From Corynebacterium vitaeruminis (GTDB lineage Bacteria; Actinomycetota; Actinomycetes; Mycobacteriales; Mycobacteriaceae): a stretch of DNA of 64,000 nt. Numbering within the stretch: position 1 is the stretch's first letter; the number at the start of each line of letters is the position of its first letter. Below, piece by piece: positions 19,323 through 29,839 of the stretch. The notes beneath the pieces are model-generated. The model made no database searches and was not told the origin of the DNA. It was given only the letters and a program-made list of their open reading frames with translations. The translations under genes and the position numbers were made by a program. Where the stretch lies: positions 102,916 through 166,915 of the forward strand of contig NZ_JVVM01000026.1 of the NCBI RefSeq assembly GCF_001054325.1, read 5' to 3'.

Positions 19323-19420
19323 GACGGTCTTATGTAATTCTGACTTTATAATTGTTTAAACAATCAATGGCAAATTGCAAGTCCAGTACATTCGCTTGCC
19401 GACGACGCTGTCGCCCGCGA

Positions 19421-20935
19421 CTACGAGTACCGGTCGCGAATGGCCTCTTCACCATCTCCGAAGTCGTACTCGTCAATAAGACCACGGCGGGCCTGCGATG
19501 CACGCTTACGCTCCTCAGCGCTCGTGCGCTCGTTGACGTAGAGACGATCGTCGGTACCACGGCCACTCGGCACGAAATCATCGGTGCCCGCAACCTGCTG
19601 TGGGTACCACTCAAAGGTAAGGTAGGAAATAGTCACAGGGCAGCCAACTGTTGCTCCGGCCTTCGCCAGCGCATCCTCGACACCGAGCTTGGCCAAACGG
19701 TCTGCCAGGTAGCCCACAGCCTCGTCGTTTTCGAAGTCCGTCTGGTTAATCCAGCGCTCCGGCTTACGACCACGCACAATGAACCCGTCTGGGGTATTCG
19801 GATCGCACTCGATGGTGAAGTCCGCGCCTTCGCGCTTCTTGCCACGCACACCTTCCGGACGGATGACCGCACGGGGCTCCTGCTCTGTTGGCAACGGATG
19901 CGCCTTGCGGTAGGCGGCAATCTGATCCTTCAGGCCGTAGGTCAGCTCTTTGAGCCCCTCGTGCGTCACCGTGGAGATCTCAAAAATTGGCCAGCCAAAC
20001 TTCTCCAGTTCCTCGCGCTGCAGGTCAATCATTTCGCGAGCATCCGGCAGGTCAATCTTGTTCAGCACGATGACGCGCGGGCGCTCCGCGAGATCCCCAA
20101 GCCCCACGTCAGCCTTCAATACCGACTGGTAGTTAGCGAGCTCTGTCTCCAGCGCCTTGATATCAGAGACCGGATCCCGGTCACCCTCCAGCGCAGCAGC
20201 ATCAACCACATGAGCCAGCACAGCACAGCGCTCGATATGCCGCAGGAAATCCAGGCCGAGGCCACGGCCCTCAGAAGCTCCCGGGATTAGACCCGGCACG
20301 TCTGCGATAGTGAAGGACTCATAGCCGACGTTGACGACACCCAGGTTCGGCTGCAGCGTAGTAAACGGGTAGTCACCGATCTTCGGCTTAGCAGCACTCA
20401 AGGTGCTTACCAGCGATGACTTTCCAGCTGACGGGAAGCCCACCAGGCCAACGTCGGCCATGGACTTGAGCTCCAAGACAAGATCCTTGGCCTCACCCGG
20501 CTCACCGAGGAGAGCAAAGCCCGGCGCACGACGGTTCTTGTTCGCCAACGCGGCGTTGCCCAGTCCTCCGTAACCGCCCTCAGCGGCAATGAAGCGGGCA
20601 CCCTTACCGGTCATGTCCGCCAGCACTTCCCCATCCTCGGTCATAACAACCGTGCCTTGCGGCACTCCGAGAACCAGATCCTCACCACGGGCACCGTTGC
20701 GATGATCGCCCGCGCCGGGCTTACCGTTGGAAGCCTTGATGTGGGGATGGAAGTGGAAGTCCATCAGGGTGTGAATCTGCGGGTCTACGACCAGCACAAT
20801 GTCGCCACCGTGGCCACCGTTGCCACCGTCGGGGCCACCCAGTGGCTTGAACTTTTCACGCAGCACCGAGTTACAGCCGTGACCGCCGTCGCCGGCCTGC
20901 AAATGCAGCACGACACGATCTACAAAACGAGACAT
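19421..20935 (-). CDS. obg: GTPase Obg
   Basis: Essential ribosome-assembly and stress GTPase. The ATG at 20935 gives 504 residues beginning [20 protein letters not shown]. Order: glycine-rich Obg fold (1-158), G domain ([21 protein letters not shown]), then the OCT domain around residues 345-430. It sits downstream of rplU-rpmA, the classic rplU-rpmA-obg order, although an intrinsic terminator lies between rpmA and obg. Confidence 0.97.
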   Translation of the reverse strand: MSRFVDRVVLHLQAGDGGHGCNSVLREKFKPLGGPDGGNGGHGGDIVLVVDPQIHTLMDFHFHPHIKASNGKPGAGDHRNGARGEDLVLGVPQGTVVMTEDGEVLADMTGKGARFIAAEGGYGGLGNAALANKNRRAPGFALLGEPGEAKDLVLELKSMADVGLVGFPSAGKSSLVSTLSAAKPKIGDYPFTTLQPNLGVVNVGYESFTIADVPGLIPGASEGRGLGLDFLRHIERCAVLAHVVDAAALEGDRDPVSDIKALETELANYQSVLKADVGLGDLAERPRVIVLNKIDLPDAREMIDLQREELEKFGWPIFEISTVTHEGLKELTYGLKDQIAAYRKAHPLPTEQEPRAVIRPEGVRGKKREGADFTIECDPNTPDGFIVRGRKPERWINQTDFENDEAVGYLADRLAKLGVEDALAKAGATVGCPVTISYLTFEWYPQQVAGTDDFVPSGRGTDDRLYVNERTSAEERKRASQARRGLIDEYDFGDGEEAIRDRYS

Positions 20936-21075
20936 AAAATCACACACTTCCGAGCGGAGAGCCATCATCTAGTGCCTGGAGTAATGCCCTAATTTAAGCG
21001 AGCCGACGGGCAGAAGTCTAGGCGGTGACAAAACGGTGTCTCGCAACCAAACGTTGCGAAACAGTACATAAACAA

Positions 21076-21118
21076 CAAAAGAGCCGATTGCCTTTCGCAG
21101 TGGGAAAGGAATCGGCTC
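21076..21118 (-). terminator. rpmA terminator
   Basis: On the minus strand GAGCCGATT (ending 21118) pairs with AATCGGCTC (to 21081) and is followed by TTTTG. It separates rpmA from obg. Confidence 0.8.
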
Positions 21119-21191
21119 CTTTGTAAGGCAGCTAGTTCTGCCCCAAATTCAACGTTGCAGTAATCCTATGCGGACAACCAAGCGGTTGTTC

Positions 21192-21449
21192 TTAGGAGTT
21201 GTTCTCAACGATGTTGACAACGCGACGGTTGCGGCGGGTGCCGAACTCGACTGCGCCTGCCTTCAGAGCGAAGAGAGTGTCGTCGCCGCCACGGCCAACG
21301 TTCTCACCCGGGTGGAACGAGGTACCGCGCTGACGAACGAGAATCTCGCCTGCCTTAACCTGCTGGCCGCCGAAGCGCTTCACGCCGAGGCGCTTAGCTT
21401 CGGAGTCGCGGCCGTTGCTGGTGCTGGATGCACCCTTCTTAGTAGCCAT
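21192..21449 (-). CDS. rpmA: 50S ribosomal protein L27
   Basis: 85 residues, beginning [20 protein letters not shown], the standard actinobacterial L27 opening with no cleavable prosequence. Its N-terminus reaches the peptidyl-transferase centre. It lies about 40 bp after rplU with an AGGAGAA ribosome binding site just before the ATG. Confidence 0.98.
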   Translation of the reverse strand: MATKKGASSTSNGRDSEAKRLGVKRFGGQQVKAGEILVRQRGTSFHPGENVGRGGDDTLFALKAGAVEFGTRRNRRVVNIVENNS

Positions 21450-21489
21450 GATTTTCTCCTAGGGAAAAGCTAATTGGAATTTCGGCGGT

Positions 21490-21798
21490 TTACTTGGAGA
21501 CGCCGGTGATCTTCAGAACAGTGAGCGGCTGACGGTGGCCGTAGCGGCGCTTGTAGCCAGTCTTGTTCTTGTAGTGCATGCCGCGGATCTTCGGGCCCTT
21601 GACAGCCTCGACGATCTCAGCGTTAACGGTAACGTTGGCAAGCTTGTCGGCATCCGCAATGACATCTGCGCCATCGACGAGCAGAACCGGGGTGAGAGCC
21701 ACGGACGAACCCGGCTCACCCTCGATCTTCTCGACCTTGACGAGGTCACCTTCGGCAACCTTGTACTGCTTGCCGCCGGTCTTGACGATCGCGTACAT
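21490..21798 (-). CDS. rplU: 50S ribosomal protein L21
   Basis: 102 residues beginning [14 protein letters not shown], with the [22 protein letters not shown] L21 signature near the C-terminus. It binds 23S rRNA. First gene of the rplU-rpmA unit, with an upstream region of about 390 bp. Confidence 0.98.
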   Translation of the reverse strand: MYAIVKTGGKQYKVAEGDLVKVEKIEGEPGSSVALTPVLLVDGADVIADADKLANVTVNAEIVEAVKGPKIRGMHYKNKTGYKRRYGHRQPLTVLKITGVSK

Positions 21799-22056
21799 AG
21801 GAGGGCTACCCCTTTATCTGAGAAACTCGACTCAAGGAATCTTTGTAATTCCTTGACTGGACAATGGAATTGCGATTAGTTGCGCGTGCATCACACTTCA
21901 GGGACATACCCGAAAGACCCGAAAGCGAAATCCGAGTAGATTTCCCCGCTCTGGTCGTTTCCTTACTACCAGCGCCTCAAGCGCCAGCAGGCATGACCAG
22001 ATACGCCTACTAATCAGCGACTGGTCAAGAGTAGCGAAAAATCCCCCTAAATTACA

Positions 22057-22153
22057 AACTGCCCGAGTACGACCATGTCCCCCATGGGTTTTCACGGTCT
22101 CCTCGGGCAGTTCACCAGGCCACTTTCCAACCGTCGCTTCAGAGGTTGGAAAA
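22057..22153. terminator. two inverted repeats between rne and rplU
   Basis: Arms AACTGCCCGAG (22057-22067) and CTCGGGCAGTT (22102-22112) form an 11-bp stem, extended inward by GACC/GGTC. A second, smaller stem uses TTTCCAACC (22124-22132) and GGTTGGAAA (22144-22152). Both lie just downstream of rne on the minus strand and upstream of rplU, so they may end rne transcription or act in the rplU leader. The rest of 21799-22056 shows only a presumed rplU promoter and leader. Confidence 0.5.
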
Positions 22154-22189
22154 TAGCCTCCTATCTGGTCTTACTCTAGGTTCTACTAC

Positions 22190-25100
22190 CTATTTCTGGC
22201 CACTTCGGCGCACCGCACGGCGCACACGGCGACGACGGTTGGTCGGTTTCGTTTCCGGCATCGATGCACCGCGATTAGCCTGCTTCTGCTCCGGCTTGGT
22301 AGCGCGGTTCGAAGCGTCCTGTCGCTGCTGCTTCGGTGCACCCGCCCCGGCATCGCTTTGCGACGAAATCCTGCGCACTGCCCGACGGCGGTTACGGCGA
22401 GCTCCCGTGCCCTGAACCGCTACAACCTCAACACGTGGCTTGCCGGAGCGGCGATCGCCACCGTTGCTGTTGGCGCTGCGGTTATCGCCACTGCGGTTAT
22501 CCTCAGCATGATTTCCGCCCTTGCGGCCTTCACCTTCGGCCTTTGGATTGGCGGACTCGAAGTCCTCGCGCCGCGGAGCGTGATCCGAACGAGAGTTACC
22601 GCGAGTCGGTCGGCGACGACGCGGCGAGCGCTCGAACGCCTCCTTGGCCTCTTCATAGGTCTGCGATTCCGCGGCCTCAGCATTGCCGCCCTTTTGAGCG
22701 TTGTCGCCCTTGTTGGCGCTGCCGTCCTTAACTTGCTTGGCCGCTTCCTTCACATCCGCGTTAGAAGCCGACTGAGACTCTGCCCGAGATTCGGTGGACT
22801 CCTGCGCAGTCGTGCGGCGAACAGCCCGACGGCGACGACGGCGAGCGCTAGCACTACTGGTGTGCTTAGCATCTCCGCGGCCTCCACCGGTGCCACCGCT
22901 ATCGTTGCGCTCGGCACGCTCAGCACGGTTCGCGTGCTCCGAGCGGTTGCGGTGATCACCATATTCATCGTCGCGGTCATCAGCGCCGCGTGCTGCCGTA
23001 TCAACGGCGACATGCTCCGCTACCCGGCGACGCGTAGCCCGACGGCGACGGCGCTGCCCCTCCTGCGGCATGTAACGGTCATCCGACGGTTCCTCTGGAT
23101 CCTTCTCACGGGCTTCCGCAACAGCCGCGGCCGCCAGTGCAGCCAGGTCATTGGAGTCCTCCGAACGCTCGTTACGATCGCGACGTTCCTGACGGCCATT
23201 TCCGTCCTGGCGCTGCTCATCGTTGCGACCCTGGCTCTTGCGGGCACGGCGACGACGCGGTGGCTTCGGCTCATCGTTCTCGGAAGAGACAATTACCGCT
23301 TCGACAGCAGCTGCAACACGCTTGTCAGCCGCATCCTTATCCTGCTGGTTGGTCTCCGTGTCGTCGTCAAGCGATGTCTTAGAAGAGCCCGCCTGATTGT
23401 CCTGATCCCGGTGCATGGCCAGCGCGGCTGGGTGGTTGGCAGGATTGTGCGCCGAGCGCGACTTGTTGCGGCGCTTGGACTTGCCCTGCTCGTCATTGCG
23501 TCGGCCGCTCTTCTGGCCGCGTCCCTGATTATCCTGCTCGACCGGGTCGATGTGAATGATCAGACCGCGGCCATTACAGCAGCTACACGGCGTGGAGAAG
23601 GTTTCCAACAGACCTGTGCCCAGCCGCTTGCGAGTCATCTGGACGAGGCCGAGCGAGGTGACCTCGGAGACCTCGTGACGCGAGCGGTCACGGCCGAGAG
23701 CCTCCTTCAGACGGCGCAGCACCAAGTCCTGGTTTTCCGGCAGCACCATGTCGATGAAGTCGACGACAATCATGCCGCCCAGATCGCGCAGGCGCATCTG
23801 GCGAACGATTTCCTCGGCGGCCTCCAGGTTGTTGCGGGTAACCGTCTCTTCCAGGTTTCCGCCGGCGCCGGTGAACTTACCGGTGTTGACGTCGATGACT
23901 GTCATGGCCTCGGTGCGGTCGATGACCAGCGTGCCACCCGAGGGCAGCCAGACCTTGCGGTCGAGTGCCTTGGCCAGCTGCTCATCGATACGGAAGTGCT
24001 CGAAGACATCAGCGCCACCGTGCTCCTTGGCGAAGTAGCGCTGCAGTCGCGGCTCCAGCTCCGGCGCCAGGTCGCCGATGTAATCCGTCACCGTGTTCCA
24101 CGGGCGGTCGCCCTCGACTACGAGACGTGAGAAATCCTCGTTGAAGACGTCGCGGACGACCTTAACCAGCATGTCCGGCTCTTGGTACAGCGTGAGCGGC
24201 TTTGCGCCACGCTTGGCCTTCGCCGCCTCGGCGGCTTCCCAAATTTCCTGCCACTGCGTCTCCAAGCGCTTGATGTCGGCCTCAATGGCCTCCTTGGAAA
24301 CGCCCTCAGCTGCCGTACGAATAATCGTGCCCGAGCCCTCCGGCGTAACCTCGCTCAGAATGGACTTCAGACGCTTGCGCTCCGGCTCCGGCAGCTTGCG
24401 GGAAATACCTGCGCTACGACCGCCCGGCACGTACACCAGGAATCGACCAGCCATCGAAATGTGGGTGGTCAAACGTGCACCCTTGTGACCAATCGGGTCC
24501 TTGGAGACCTGCACCAGAATCTGGTCGCCGGCCTTCAGCGCATGCTCAATCTTGCGCGAACGCGACTTCGTGCCCAGCAGCTTCCAGTTCAGATCGCCGA
24601 CGTAAATGACACCGTTGCGGTCGGTTCCGATGTCGATGAACGCTGCCTCCATGCTGGGCAGGACGTTCTGCACACGACCGAGGTAGATATTGCCAATCTG
24701 CGTGGTCTGCGTGTCCGAGGTGACAAAGTGCTCGACCAGCAGGTCGTCTTCCAGCACGCCGACCTCAGTGACAATGCCCGAGTGGTCATGGCGCTTGCGC
24801 TCACGCACCACCATCGTGCGCTCAACGGATTCACGACGAGCCAGGAACTCCGCCTCCGAGATTACGTGACGCTTGCGCGATTCCTCACGACGCTCAATGC
24901 GGCGACGTCGCTGCGCCTCCAGGCGGGTCGATCCCTTAATCGCCTGCGGTTCCTCGACCTCGTCGCGGGTTTCCTCTTCCTTGCGCTCGGTGTTCTCAGT
25001 GGTGTTTTTCGACTGCTGAGCATCATCATTACGACGCCCACGTCCACGACGGCGACGGCGCGGGCGCGGCTGACGCTCCGTTTCGCTTGACGACGAGCCG

Positions 25101-26350
25101 TCCTGCTCATCCCCCGCGTTGCCATCGGCATTCTGGTTGGAGGCATTGTTGTCAGCCGACGTCGAATCCTCGGCGACCGCATCCTTGACTGTGGCCGGGA
25201 CAGCCTGTGGAGCCAGGAAAATAGGCGCGAACGCGGTCTGTTCCTCCGCGACTGGCGGCTCCGGAACTACCGGTGGCTCGATGTCCTGGAGAGCTTCTTC
25301 CTGCGTGTTTTCCGTCGGCGCAGCGGCCTTAGACTCTGCAGCAGGCTCGGTTGCTGGAGTTTCCTGCGGTTCCTGCAGTTCCTGGGTTTTCTCTGCCGCT
25401 GGAGCGCTGGTCGTACGGGTTGCACGACGAACGCGGCGGCTACGACGTGTGGTCGCGGGAGCGCCCTTTGCAGCAGGTGCCTCAGTGGAGGCTTCGTCGG
25501 CGGAAGTTTTCTCGGTGGCCTCAGCGGCCTCGGTGGCGTGCTCTGGTGCGGTGTCGTCAGCACTGTCGGCAGCCTTCTTCGGCGACGGCTGAACTACAGC
25601 CTCAACGGCTTCTTCGACGACCGAGTTAGCGTCCTTCTCCTGCTTCGCGTCCTTCGCTACCGTTTCTTCCGGAGCGCCGGCGCTCTTCTTCACGGCACGC
25701 TTACGCGTTACCCGCTTCTTAGTCGTGCTCTTCTTCTCGTCGCTCTTCTTTTCCTCGGTCGGCTTCTCTGCAGTCTGCTTTGCCGAGGATTTCTTAGCCG
25801 AGGTCTTGGCTTCCTTCTGCTCAGCCGCTTCCTCAGCAGGTGCCGCATCCGATTTAGCTTCGCTCTTGGTTGCCTTTTTATCGGCCTTCTTTTCGGCCTT
25901 CTTAGCAGCTGACTTCTTGCTGCTCTTCTTAGCGGCCGACTTCTTCTCGGCCGTGGCTGCGGCCTTCTCGTCGGAATTCTCCGCAGGCTTGTCCTCGGAC
26001 CTTTCGTCGGACTTTTCGTCCGATGCCTCCGACTTGCCCGACTTGTCTGCCAACTGCTTGTCCTTTGCAGCTGACTCTTCGCTGCTTGGCTTGGTCGCGG
26101 AAGTTTCGTCGTTAAGCGGGGCGTCCTCCGGATGATCGCCGATGAAATTCAGCACCGCGTCGAGCTGATTCTGATTAATCGTGGACGCAGCGGACTTCAC
26201 GACAATTCCCGCGTGCCCCAGTGCTTCGATTGTTTCCTTCGAGGTCAGCCCCAGGCTCTTGGCCAGGTGGTGGACTCGGGTTTTCAGAGCCGCCGACTCG
26301 CGATCAAACTCGCGTGCCTTAGCGACAACATCCTGGCTGAAATTTGCCAC
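22190..26350 (-). CDS. rne: ribonuclease E/G
   Basis: Endoribonuclease for rRNA, tRNA and mRNA processing. The GTG at 26350 is preceded by AAGGAG at 11 nt, giving 1386 residues. Order: an IF-2-N-like helical motif (LAKSLGLTSKETIEALG), about 420 residues of Lys/Ala/Glu-rich disordered sequence, an S1 domain (about 525-620), the catalytic core with DFIDMVLPENQ (about 865), a zinc-link-like CSCCNGRG (about 923), and about 450 Arg-rich disordered residues. It is longer than the usual actinobacterial protein of about 1000. It holds three GCTTNACGACG words (23362-23372, 25085-25095, 26107-26117). Confidence 0.93.
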   Translation of the reverse strand: MANFSQDVVAKAREFDRESAALKTRVHHLAKSLGLTSKETIEALGHAGIVVKSAASTINQNQLDAVLNFIGDHPEDAPLNDETSATKPSSEESAAKDKQLADKSGKSEASDEKSDERSEDKPAENSDEKAAATAEKKSAAKKSSKKSAAKKAEKKADKKATKSEAKSDAAPAEEAAEQKEAKTSAKKSSAKQTAEKPTEEKKSDEKKSTTKKRVTRKRAVKKSAGAPEETVAKDAKQEKDANSVVEEAVEAVVQPSPKKAADSADDTAPEHATEAAEATEKTSADEASTEAPAAKGAPATTRRSRRVRRATRTTSAPAAEKTQELQEPQETPATEPAAESKAAAPTENTQEEALQDIEPPVVPEPPVAEEQTAFAPIFLAPQAVPATVKDAVAEDSTSADNNASNQNADGNAGDEQDGSSSSETERQPRPRRRRRGRGRRNDDAQQSKNTTENTERKEEETRDEVEEPQAIKGSTRLEAQRRRRIERREESRKRHVISEAEFLARRESVERTMVVRERKRHDHSGIVTEVGVLEDDLLVEHFVTSDTQTTQIGNIYLGRVQNVLPSMEAAFIDIGTDRNGVIYVGDLNWKLLGTKSRSRKIEHALKAGDQILVQVSKDPIGHKGARLTTHISMAGRFLVYVPGGRSAGISRKLPEPERKRLKSILSEVTPEGSGTIIRTAAEGVSKEAIEADIKRLETQWQEIWEAAEAAKAKRGAKPLTLYQEPDMLVKVVRDVFNEDFSRLVVEGDRPWNTVTDYIGDLAPELEPRLQRYFAKEHGGADVFEHFRIDEQLAKALDRKVWLPSGGTLVIDRTEAMTVIDVNTGKFTGAGGNLEETVTRNNLEAAEEIVRQMRLRDLGGMIVVDFIDMVLPENQDLVLRRLKEALGRDRSRHEVSEVTSLGLVQMTRKRLGTGLLETFSTPCSCCNGRGLIIHIDPVEQDNQGRGQKSGRRNDEQGKSKRRNKSRSAHNPANHPAALAMHRDQDNQAGSSKTSLDDDTETNQQDKDAADKRVAAAVEAVIVSSENDEPKPPRRRRARKSQGRNDEQRQDGNGRQERRDRNERSEDSNDLAALAAAAVAEAREKDPEEPSDDRYMPQEGQRRRRRATRRRVAEHVAVDTAARGADDRDDEYGDHRNRSEHANRAERAERNDSGGTGGGRGDAKHTSSASARRRRRRAVRRTTAQESTESRAESQSASNADVKEAAKQVKDGSANKGDNAQKGGNAEAAESQTYEEAKEAFERSPRRRRPTRGNSRSDHAPRREDFESANPKAEGEGRKGGNHAEDNRSGDNRSANSNGGDRRSGKPRVEVVAVQGTGARRNRRRAVRRISSQSDAGAGAPKQQRQDASNRATKPEQKQANRGASMPETKPTNRRRRVRRAVRRSGQK

Positions 26351-26689
26351 TGTATTTGTTTCTCCTTGACACCCCACCACGCAAAACCCGACAACAGGAG
26401 GCGCACTCTTGTCATTCAATGTGCGCCTACGTCCGTTGTGGCCTTGGGAACCAGGCGGAGCAACGATGTTGCGACAGCCACTTCATTTGCGCCATACGCG
26501 CAGATAGAGGGCCGAAAGCGATGAACAATTATGAAAGTCTTTTTGGCAGGCCTACCGGCTGACTCGGGGATTCAGCGATCGCATGCGGACTAACAAATCC
26601 GCCGGAGCGAACTCCCGGGCACTACTGCTGCTGTCCATTGTCGCACATATCAAGCAGGTGGCGCGCACCGACATTGGTGACGGCGGGCC

Positions 26690-26885
26690 AATCCGAGTTA
26701 GTGACCTCGCTTATAGCAAAAATGGCCCGAAAAATAGCCTGAAAGTGCTATAAAGTTGGGCAGTTTCACATGTGCAGCCCGTATTCACATGTGCGTTCAC
26801 ATTCGCAGCCACATGTGCAGCCCAATTTATAGGGACTGACCAGTCACTATCTTGAGAATCAGACACCCTTTTTGTCTATTAACCC
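26690..26885 (+). repeat. MITE-like repeat, left-truncated copy A
   Basis: It contains the conserved core (GAGTTAGTGACC, CTTATAGCAAAAATGG, GTGCTATAAAG, repeated CACATGTG palindromes) and the right end TGACCAGTCACTATCTTGAG followed by a TTTTTGTCTATTAACCC terminus, matching 56743-56794. The left terminal repeat seen in copy D is missing. CACATGTG occurs three times here against one intact copy at 56635. The rest of the gap 26351-26689 shows only the presumed rne promoter and leader. Confidence 0.8.
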
Positions 26886-26917
26886 GCTGAAGGGCCACCG
26901 CACGGTCGTCGACAAGC

Positions 26918-26961
26918 AAAAAGCGCCGAACCGGCAAGCAGGTGCCTGCTCAGTTCGGCGC
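26918..26961 (-). terminator. ndk terminator
   Basis: On the minus strand GCGCCGAAC (from 26961) pairs with GTTCGGCGC (to 26923), followed by a TTTTTG run. Confidence 0.85.
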
Positions 26962-27040
26962 CAGATAAACGCGTACATATTAACGCTTAACCGTCAACGC
27001 TCGGTCAACGATAAAAGGCCAACGTCTCCGAAAGAAACGC

Positions 27041-27451
27041 TTAGAGGTTCGGGAACCAAATACCAATCTCGCGCTCAGCGGACTCCGGAGAATCGGAACC
27101 GTGAACAACGTTGTTGGAAACCTCAAGTGCGAAGTCACCGCGGATGGAGCCCGGAGTTGCCGCCTCAACCGGGTTGGTGCCGCCAGCGAGCTGACGCCAA
27201 GCAGCGATTGCGTTCGGGCCCTCGATAACACCAGCGACCAGCGGTGCAGAGGTGATGAAATCAACCAGCTCACCAAAGAACGGCTTATCGACGTGCTCTG
27301 CGTAGTGCTCCTTCGCAGTTGCCTCGTCAGCAACACGGAGGTCAAGCGCGACCAGCTTCAGGCCCTTGCGCTCAATGCGGGAGATAACTTCGCCGACCAG
27401 ACCGCGGGAAACGCCGTCCGGCTTGATCAGAATAAGGGTACGTTCAGTCAT
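27041..27451 (-). CDS. ndk: nucleoside diphosphate kinase
   Basis: Transfers the gamma-phosphate between NTPs and NDPs through a phosphohistidine. The ATG at 27451 gives the standard 136 residues, beginning [18 protein letters not shown], with the active-site histidine in [16 protein letters not shown]. No strong ribosome binding site is seen. It lies downstream of the valS-folC-DUF4233 group. Confidence 0.98.
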   Translation of the reverse strand: MTERTLILIKPDGVSRGLVGEVISRIERKGLKLVALDLRVADEATAKEHYAEHVDKPFFGELVDFITSAPLVAGVIEGPNAIAAWRQLAGGTNPVEAATPGSIRGDFALEVSNNVVHGSDSPESAEREIGIWFPNL

Positions 27452-27581
27452 GGTGAGCATCATACTATGACAAACCCCGCCGCACCGGGGGTGGTGGTGT
27501 GGCGGGGCCAAAGACGCAGCATAAGACAACCTTGCACAGCGTAAAGCAACGTAAAACAGCGCAACTACGAGCGCGGGAGAT

Positions 27582-28097
27582 CTACGAGTGCTGAGTGGTC
27601 AGCAGGCCGCGCTCCATACGCTGGATGAGGTTCTTCCGCAGGTGCAGAATGTAGGCCCACACCAGGGCGAAGAAGATACCCACCACGCCCATGGACACGT
27701 GCGTGAAGATAGCCAGCACACCAAAGACCTGCAGCACAATGTTGGCCTTCAGCGCCCAGGGCTGCTTCTGCAGGAAGGCCATCACAATCAGAGCCAAGCC
27801 CAGGATGGTGATGTACGTAACCGAGAAGGTCTGGTTGATTTGGCCGTCGGGAATGCGCGTGACCACAGTCAGACCAAGCAGCACGGAGATAGCCTGCATG
27901 ATCAGCGTGCCGGACATAACACCGCGCAGACCCTTCATCGGGTCCTTAGCTGGATCGTGTCCTGCACCGAGCGGACCATATTTGCCGCCCTCACTCAGGT
28001 CACGGCCCTCGCGGTAGGCGCGCAGTGCCTCACGGTCGGCAGCGGTGTAATCCTCCGCGCCGTTGCCCTGTGACTGGCTCGCCTGAGATTCGCTCAT
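27582..28097 (-). CDS. DUF4233 membrane protein
   Basis: 171 residues with a hydrophilic N-terminus of about 55 residues followed by four predicted membrane segments ([60 protein letters not shown]). This matches the DUF4233 family, which usually follows folC in actinobacteria. The start overlaps the folC stop by 4 bp, so it is co-translated. Function unknown. Confidence 0.88.
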   Translation of the reverse strand: MSESQASQSQGNGAEDYTAADREALRAYREGRDLSEGGKYGPLGAGHDPAKDPMKGLRGVMSGTLIMQAISVLLGLTVVTRIPDGQINQTFSVTYITILGLALIVMAFLQKQPWALKANIVLQVFGVLAIFTHVSMGVVGIFFALVWAYILHLRKNLIQRMERGLLTTQHS

Positions 28098-29839
28098 TGC
28101 GGGTCCTTTCCAAATAGTGTCCGGGCTTCGCCCGCAGTGACAACAGATCCAGTGACAATCACACCTGAACCAGAAACAATACCGTCTCCGGTGTCGGTTT
28201 CCTCTGCCAGCGCGACCGCCAACTCAACGGCGGACGGCAGAGTTGGCACGCGGTGCACCCGCTCCTCACCGAAAATTTCCTCCGCAAGGTCCGCCAAGTC
28301 GTCGTAGTGCAGTGCACGCGGCGAGGTGTTCTGAGTAATAACTACTTCTTCGAAGTACGGCTCCAGCTCCACCAGCAGCCCACGAGCATCCTTCTCCCCC
28401 AGCACCGACAGCACACCGATGACACGGCGGAAGTCGAATTCAGCGGACAGAGCCTCACGCAACGCCCGGGCACCATGAGGATTGTGGGCTGCGTCGATAA
28501 ACACCGTCGGGGTCGAACGCACTCGCTCCAGACGGCCGGGCGACGCGACCGTCGCAAAGCCTTCGCGAACAGCATCAATGTTGAGCGGACGCCCCGGACC
28601 TGCGCCGAAGAACGCCTCCACCGCGGCCAGTGCTGTGGCGGCGTTGCGCGCCTGATGCGGACCGTGCAGTGGCAGATGGATGTCGCCATACTCGCCGGCC
28701 AGGCCCTTGAGCGTCAGGTTCTGCCCGCCGACTGCCAGCTGATGGCTGACGACGCCGTACTCCACCCCAGCGCGGGCGACAGAAGCATCCACTTCCACGG
28801 CACGTCGCAAAACGACGTCCATTGCTTCCGACTCCTGCTCACCAACAATGGCGACATTGTCCGGTGGCGTGAGCAAGTCATCCTTGTTCCACCGCGACTT
28901 GATAATGCCAGCCTTCTCAGCAGCGATTTCGGACAAAGTGTCGCCGAGGTACTCCGTGTGATCGAGACCAATCGGGCAGATGACGGCCACGTCGGCCTCC
29001 ACCACGTTGGTCGCATCCCACGTGCCGCCCATACCGACCTCCACCACTGCAACGTCGACCGGAGCATCGGCGAAGGCTGCGTAGGCCATGGCCGTAAGGA
29101 CCTCGAACTTACTCATCTGCGGGCCGCCCTTTTCCGCGGACTTGGCGTCAACCATTTCCACGTAGGGTTGAATCTCGCGCCAGATGCGCACGTAGTCGCG
29201 CGGATGGATGGGCTGGCCATCGATGGCGATGCGCTCAGTGACGAGCTGCAAATGCGGACTGGTGGTGCGGCCGGTGCGACGACCGAGAGCACGCACCAGC
29301 GACTCAATCATGCGCACCGTGGAGGTCTTGCCGTTCGTACCGGCAACGTGAATGACCGGGGTGGCGCGCTCCGGATGACCAAGGATGTCCATCAGCATCT
29401 CGATCCGCTCGAGTGATGGGTCAATCTTGGTCTCCGGCCAGCGCTGATCCAGCTCGGCTTCGACCTCCGCCAACTCGCGCAGCTCCTCGGCGGTGGCCTC
29501 CAGCGGGGCCGGCTCATTGACCGGGCGATCCACGTCGACAGGCAGGCTCAGACCTTCCTCGGAGACCGAGACCTCACCGAGGCGCATGTCATCGGGCATG
29601 CGGTCATCGGCCATCACACCGGCGAGCTCGCGCGGCTCGAGGTCCTCCACAATCTGGGAGTCAGCCGGATCGAATTCGAACTCAGGCGCTGCGGTGGACT
29701 CTTCTTGCGCTGCTTCTCGCGCCGCAGTCTCATCCTGCGTCACCGATTCGTCCTCGCCGCCGAGATTCAGACGGATCTCGCTTGCGGCTTCATCGCGTGG
29801 TTCAGCATCCCGAGGTTCGATATCCCGTGGTTCGGTCAT
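28094..29839 (-). CDS. folC: dihydrofolate synthase / folylpolyglutamate synthase
   Basis: Adds glutamate to dihydropteroate and to reduced folates. The Mur-ligase-type P-loop GTNGKTST lies near residue 166, with [12 protein letters not shown] and [10 protein letters not shown] downstream. The catalytic body is of usual size, but about 130 acidic residues precede it. The start overlaps the valS stop by 4 bp and the stop overlaps DUF4233 by 4 bp, so the three genes form one translationally coupled unit. Confidence 0.95.
   Translation of the reverse strand: MTEPRDIEPRDAEPRDEAASEIRLNLGGEDESVTQDETAAREAAQEESTAAPEFEFDPADSQIVEDLEPRELAGVMADDRMPDDMRLGEVSVSEEGLSLPVDVDRPVNEPAPLEATAEELRELAEVEAELDQRWPETKIDPSLERIEMLMDILGHPERATPVIHVAGTNGKTSTVRMIESLVRALGRRTGRTTSPHLQLVTERIAIDGQPIHPRDYVRIWREIQPYVEMVDAKSAEKGGPQMSKFEVLTAMAYAAFADAPVDVAVVEVGMGGTWDATNVVEADVAVICPIGLDHTEYLGDTLSEIAAEKAGIIKSRWNKDDLLTPPDNVAIVGEQESEAMDVVLRRAVEVDASVARAGVEYGVVSHQLAVGGQNLTLKGLAGEYGDIHLPLHGPHQARNAATALAAVEAFFGAGPGRPLNIDAVREGFATVASPGRLERVRSTPTVFIDAAHNPHGARALREALSAEFDFRRVIGVLSVLGEKDARGLLVELEPYFEEVVITQNTSPRALHYDDLADLAEEIFGEERVHRVPTLPSAVELAVALAEETDTGDGIVSGSGVIVTGSVVTAGEARTLFGKDPQ

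Noticed and set aside
22358..24130. 590-residue plus-strand frame opposite rne
   Set aside because: Shadow of the Arg-rich RNase E tail; apparent hydrophobicity comes from reverse-complemented Arg/Ala codons.
26872..27228. Plus-strand frame across the ndk terminator and 3' part of ndk
   Set aside because: Runs through a clear terminator hairpin and antisense to ndk.
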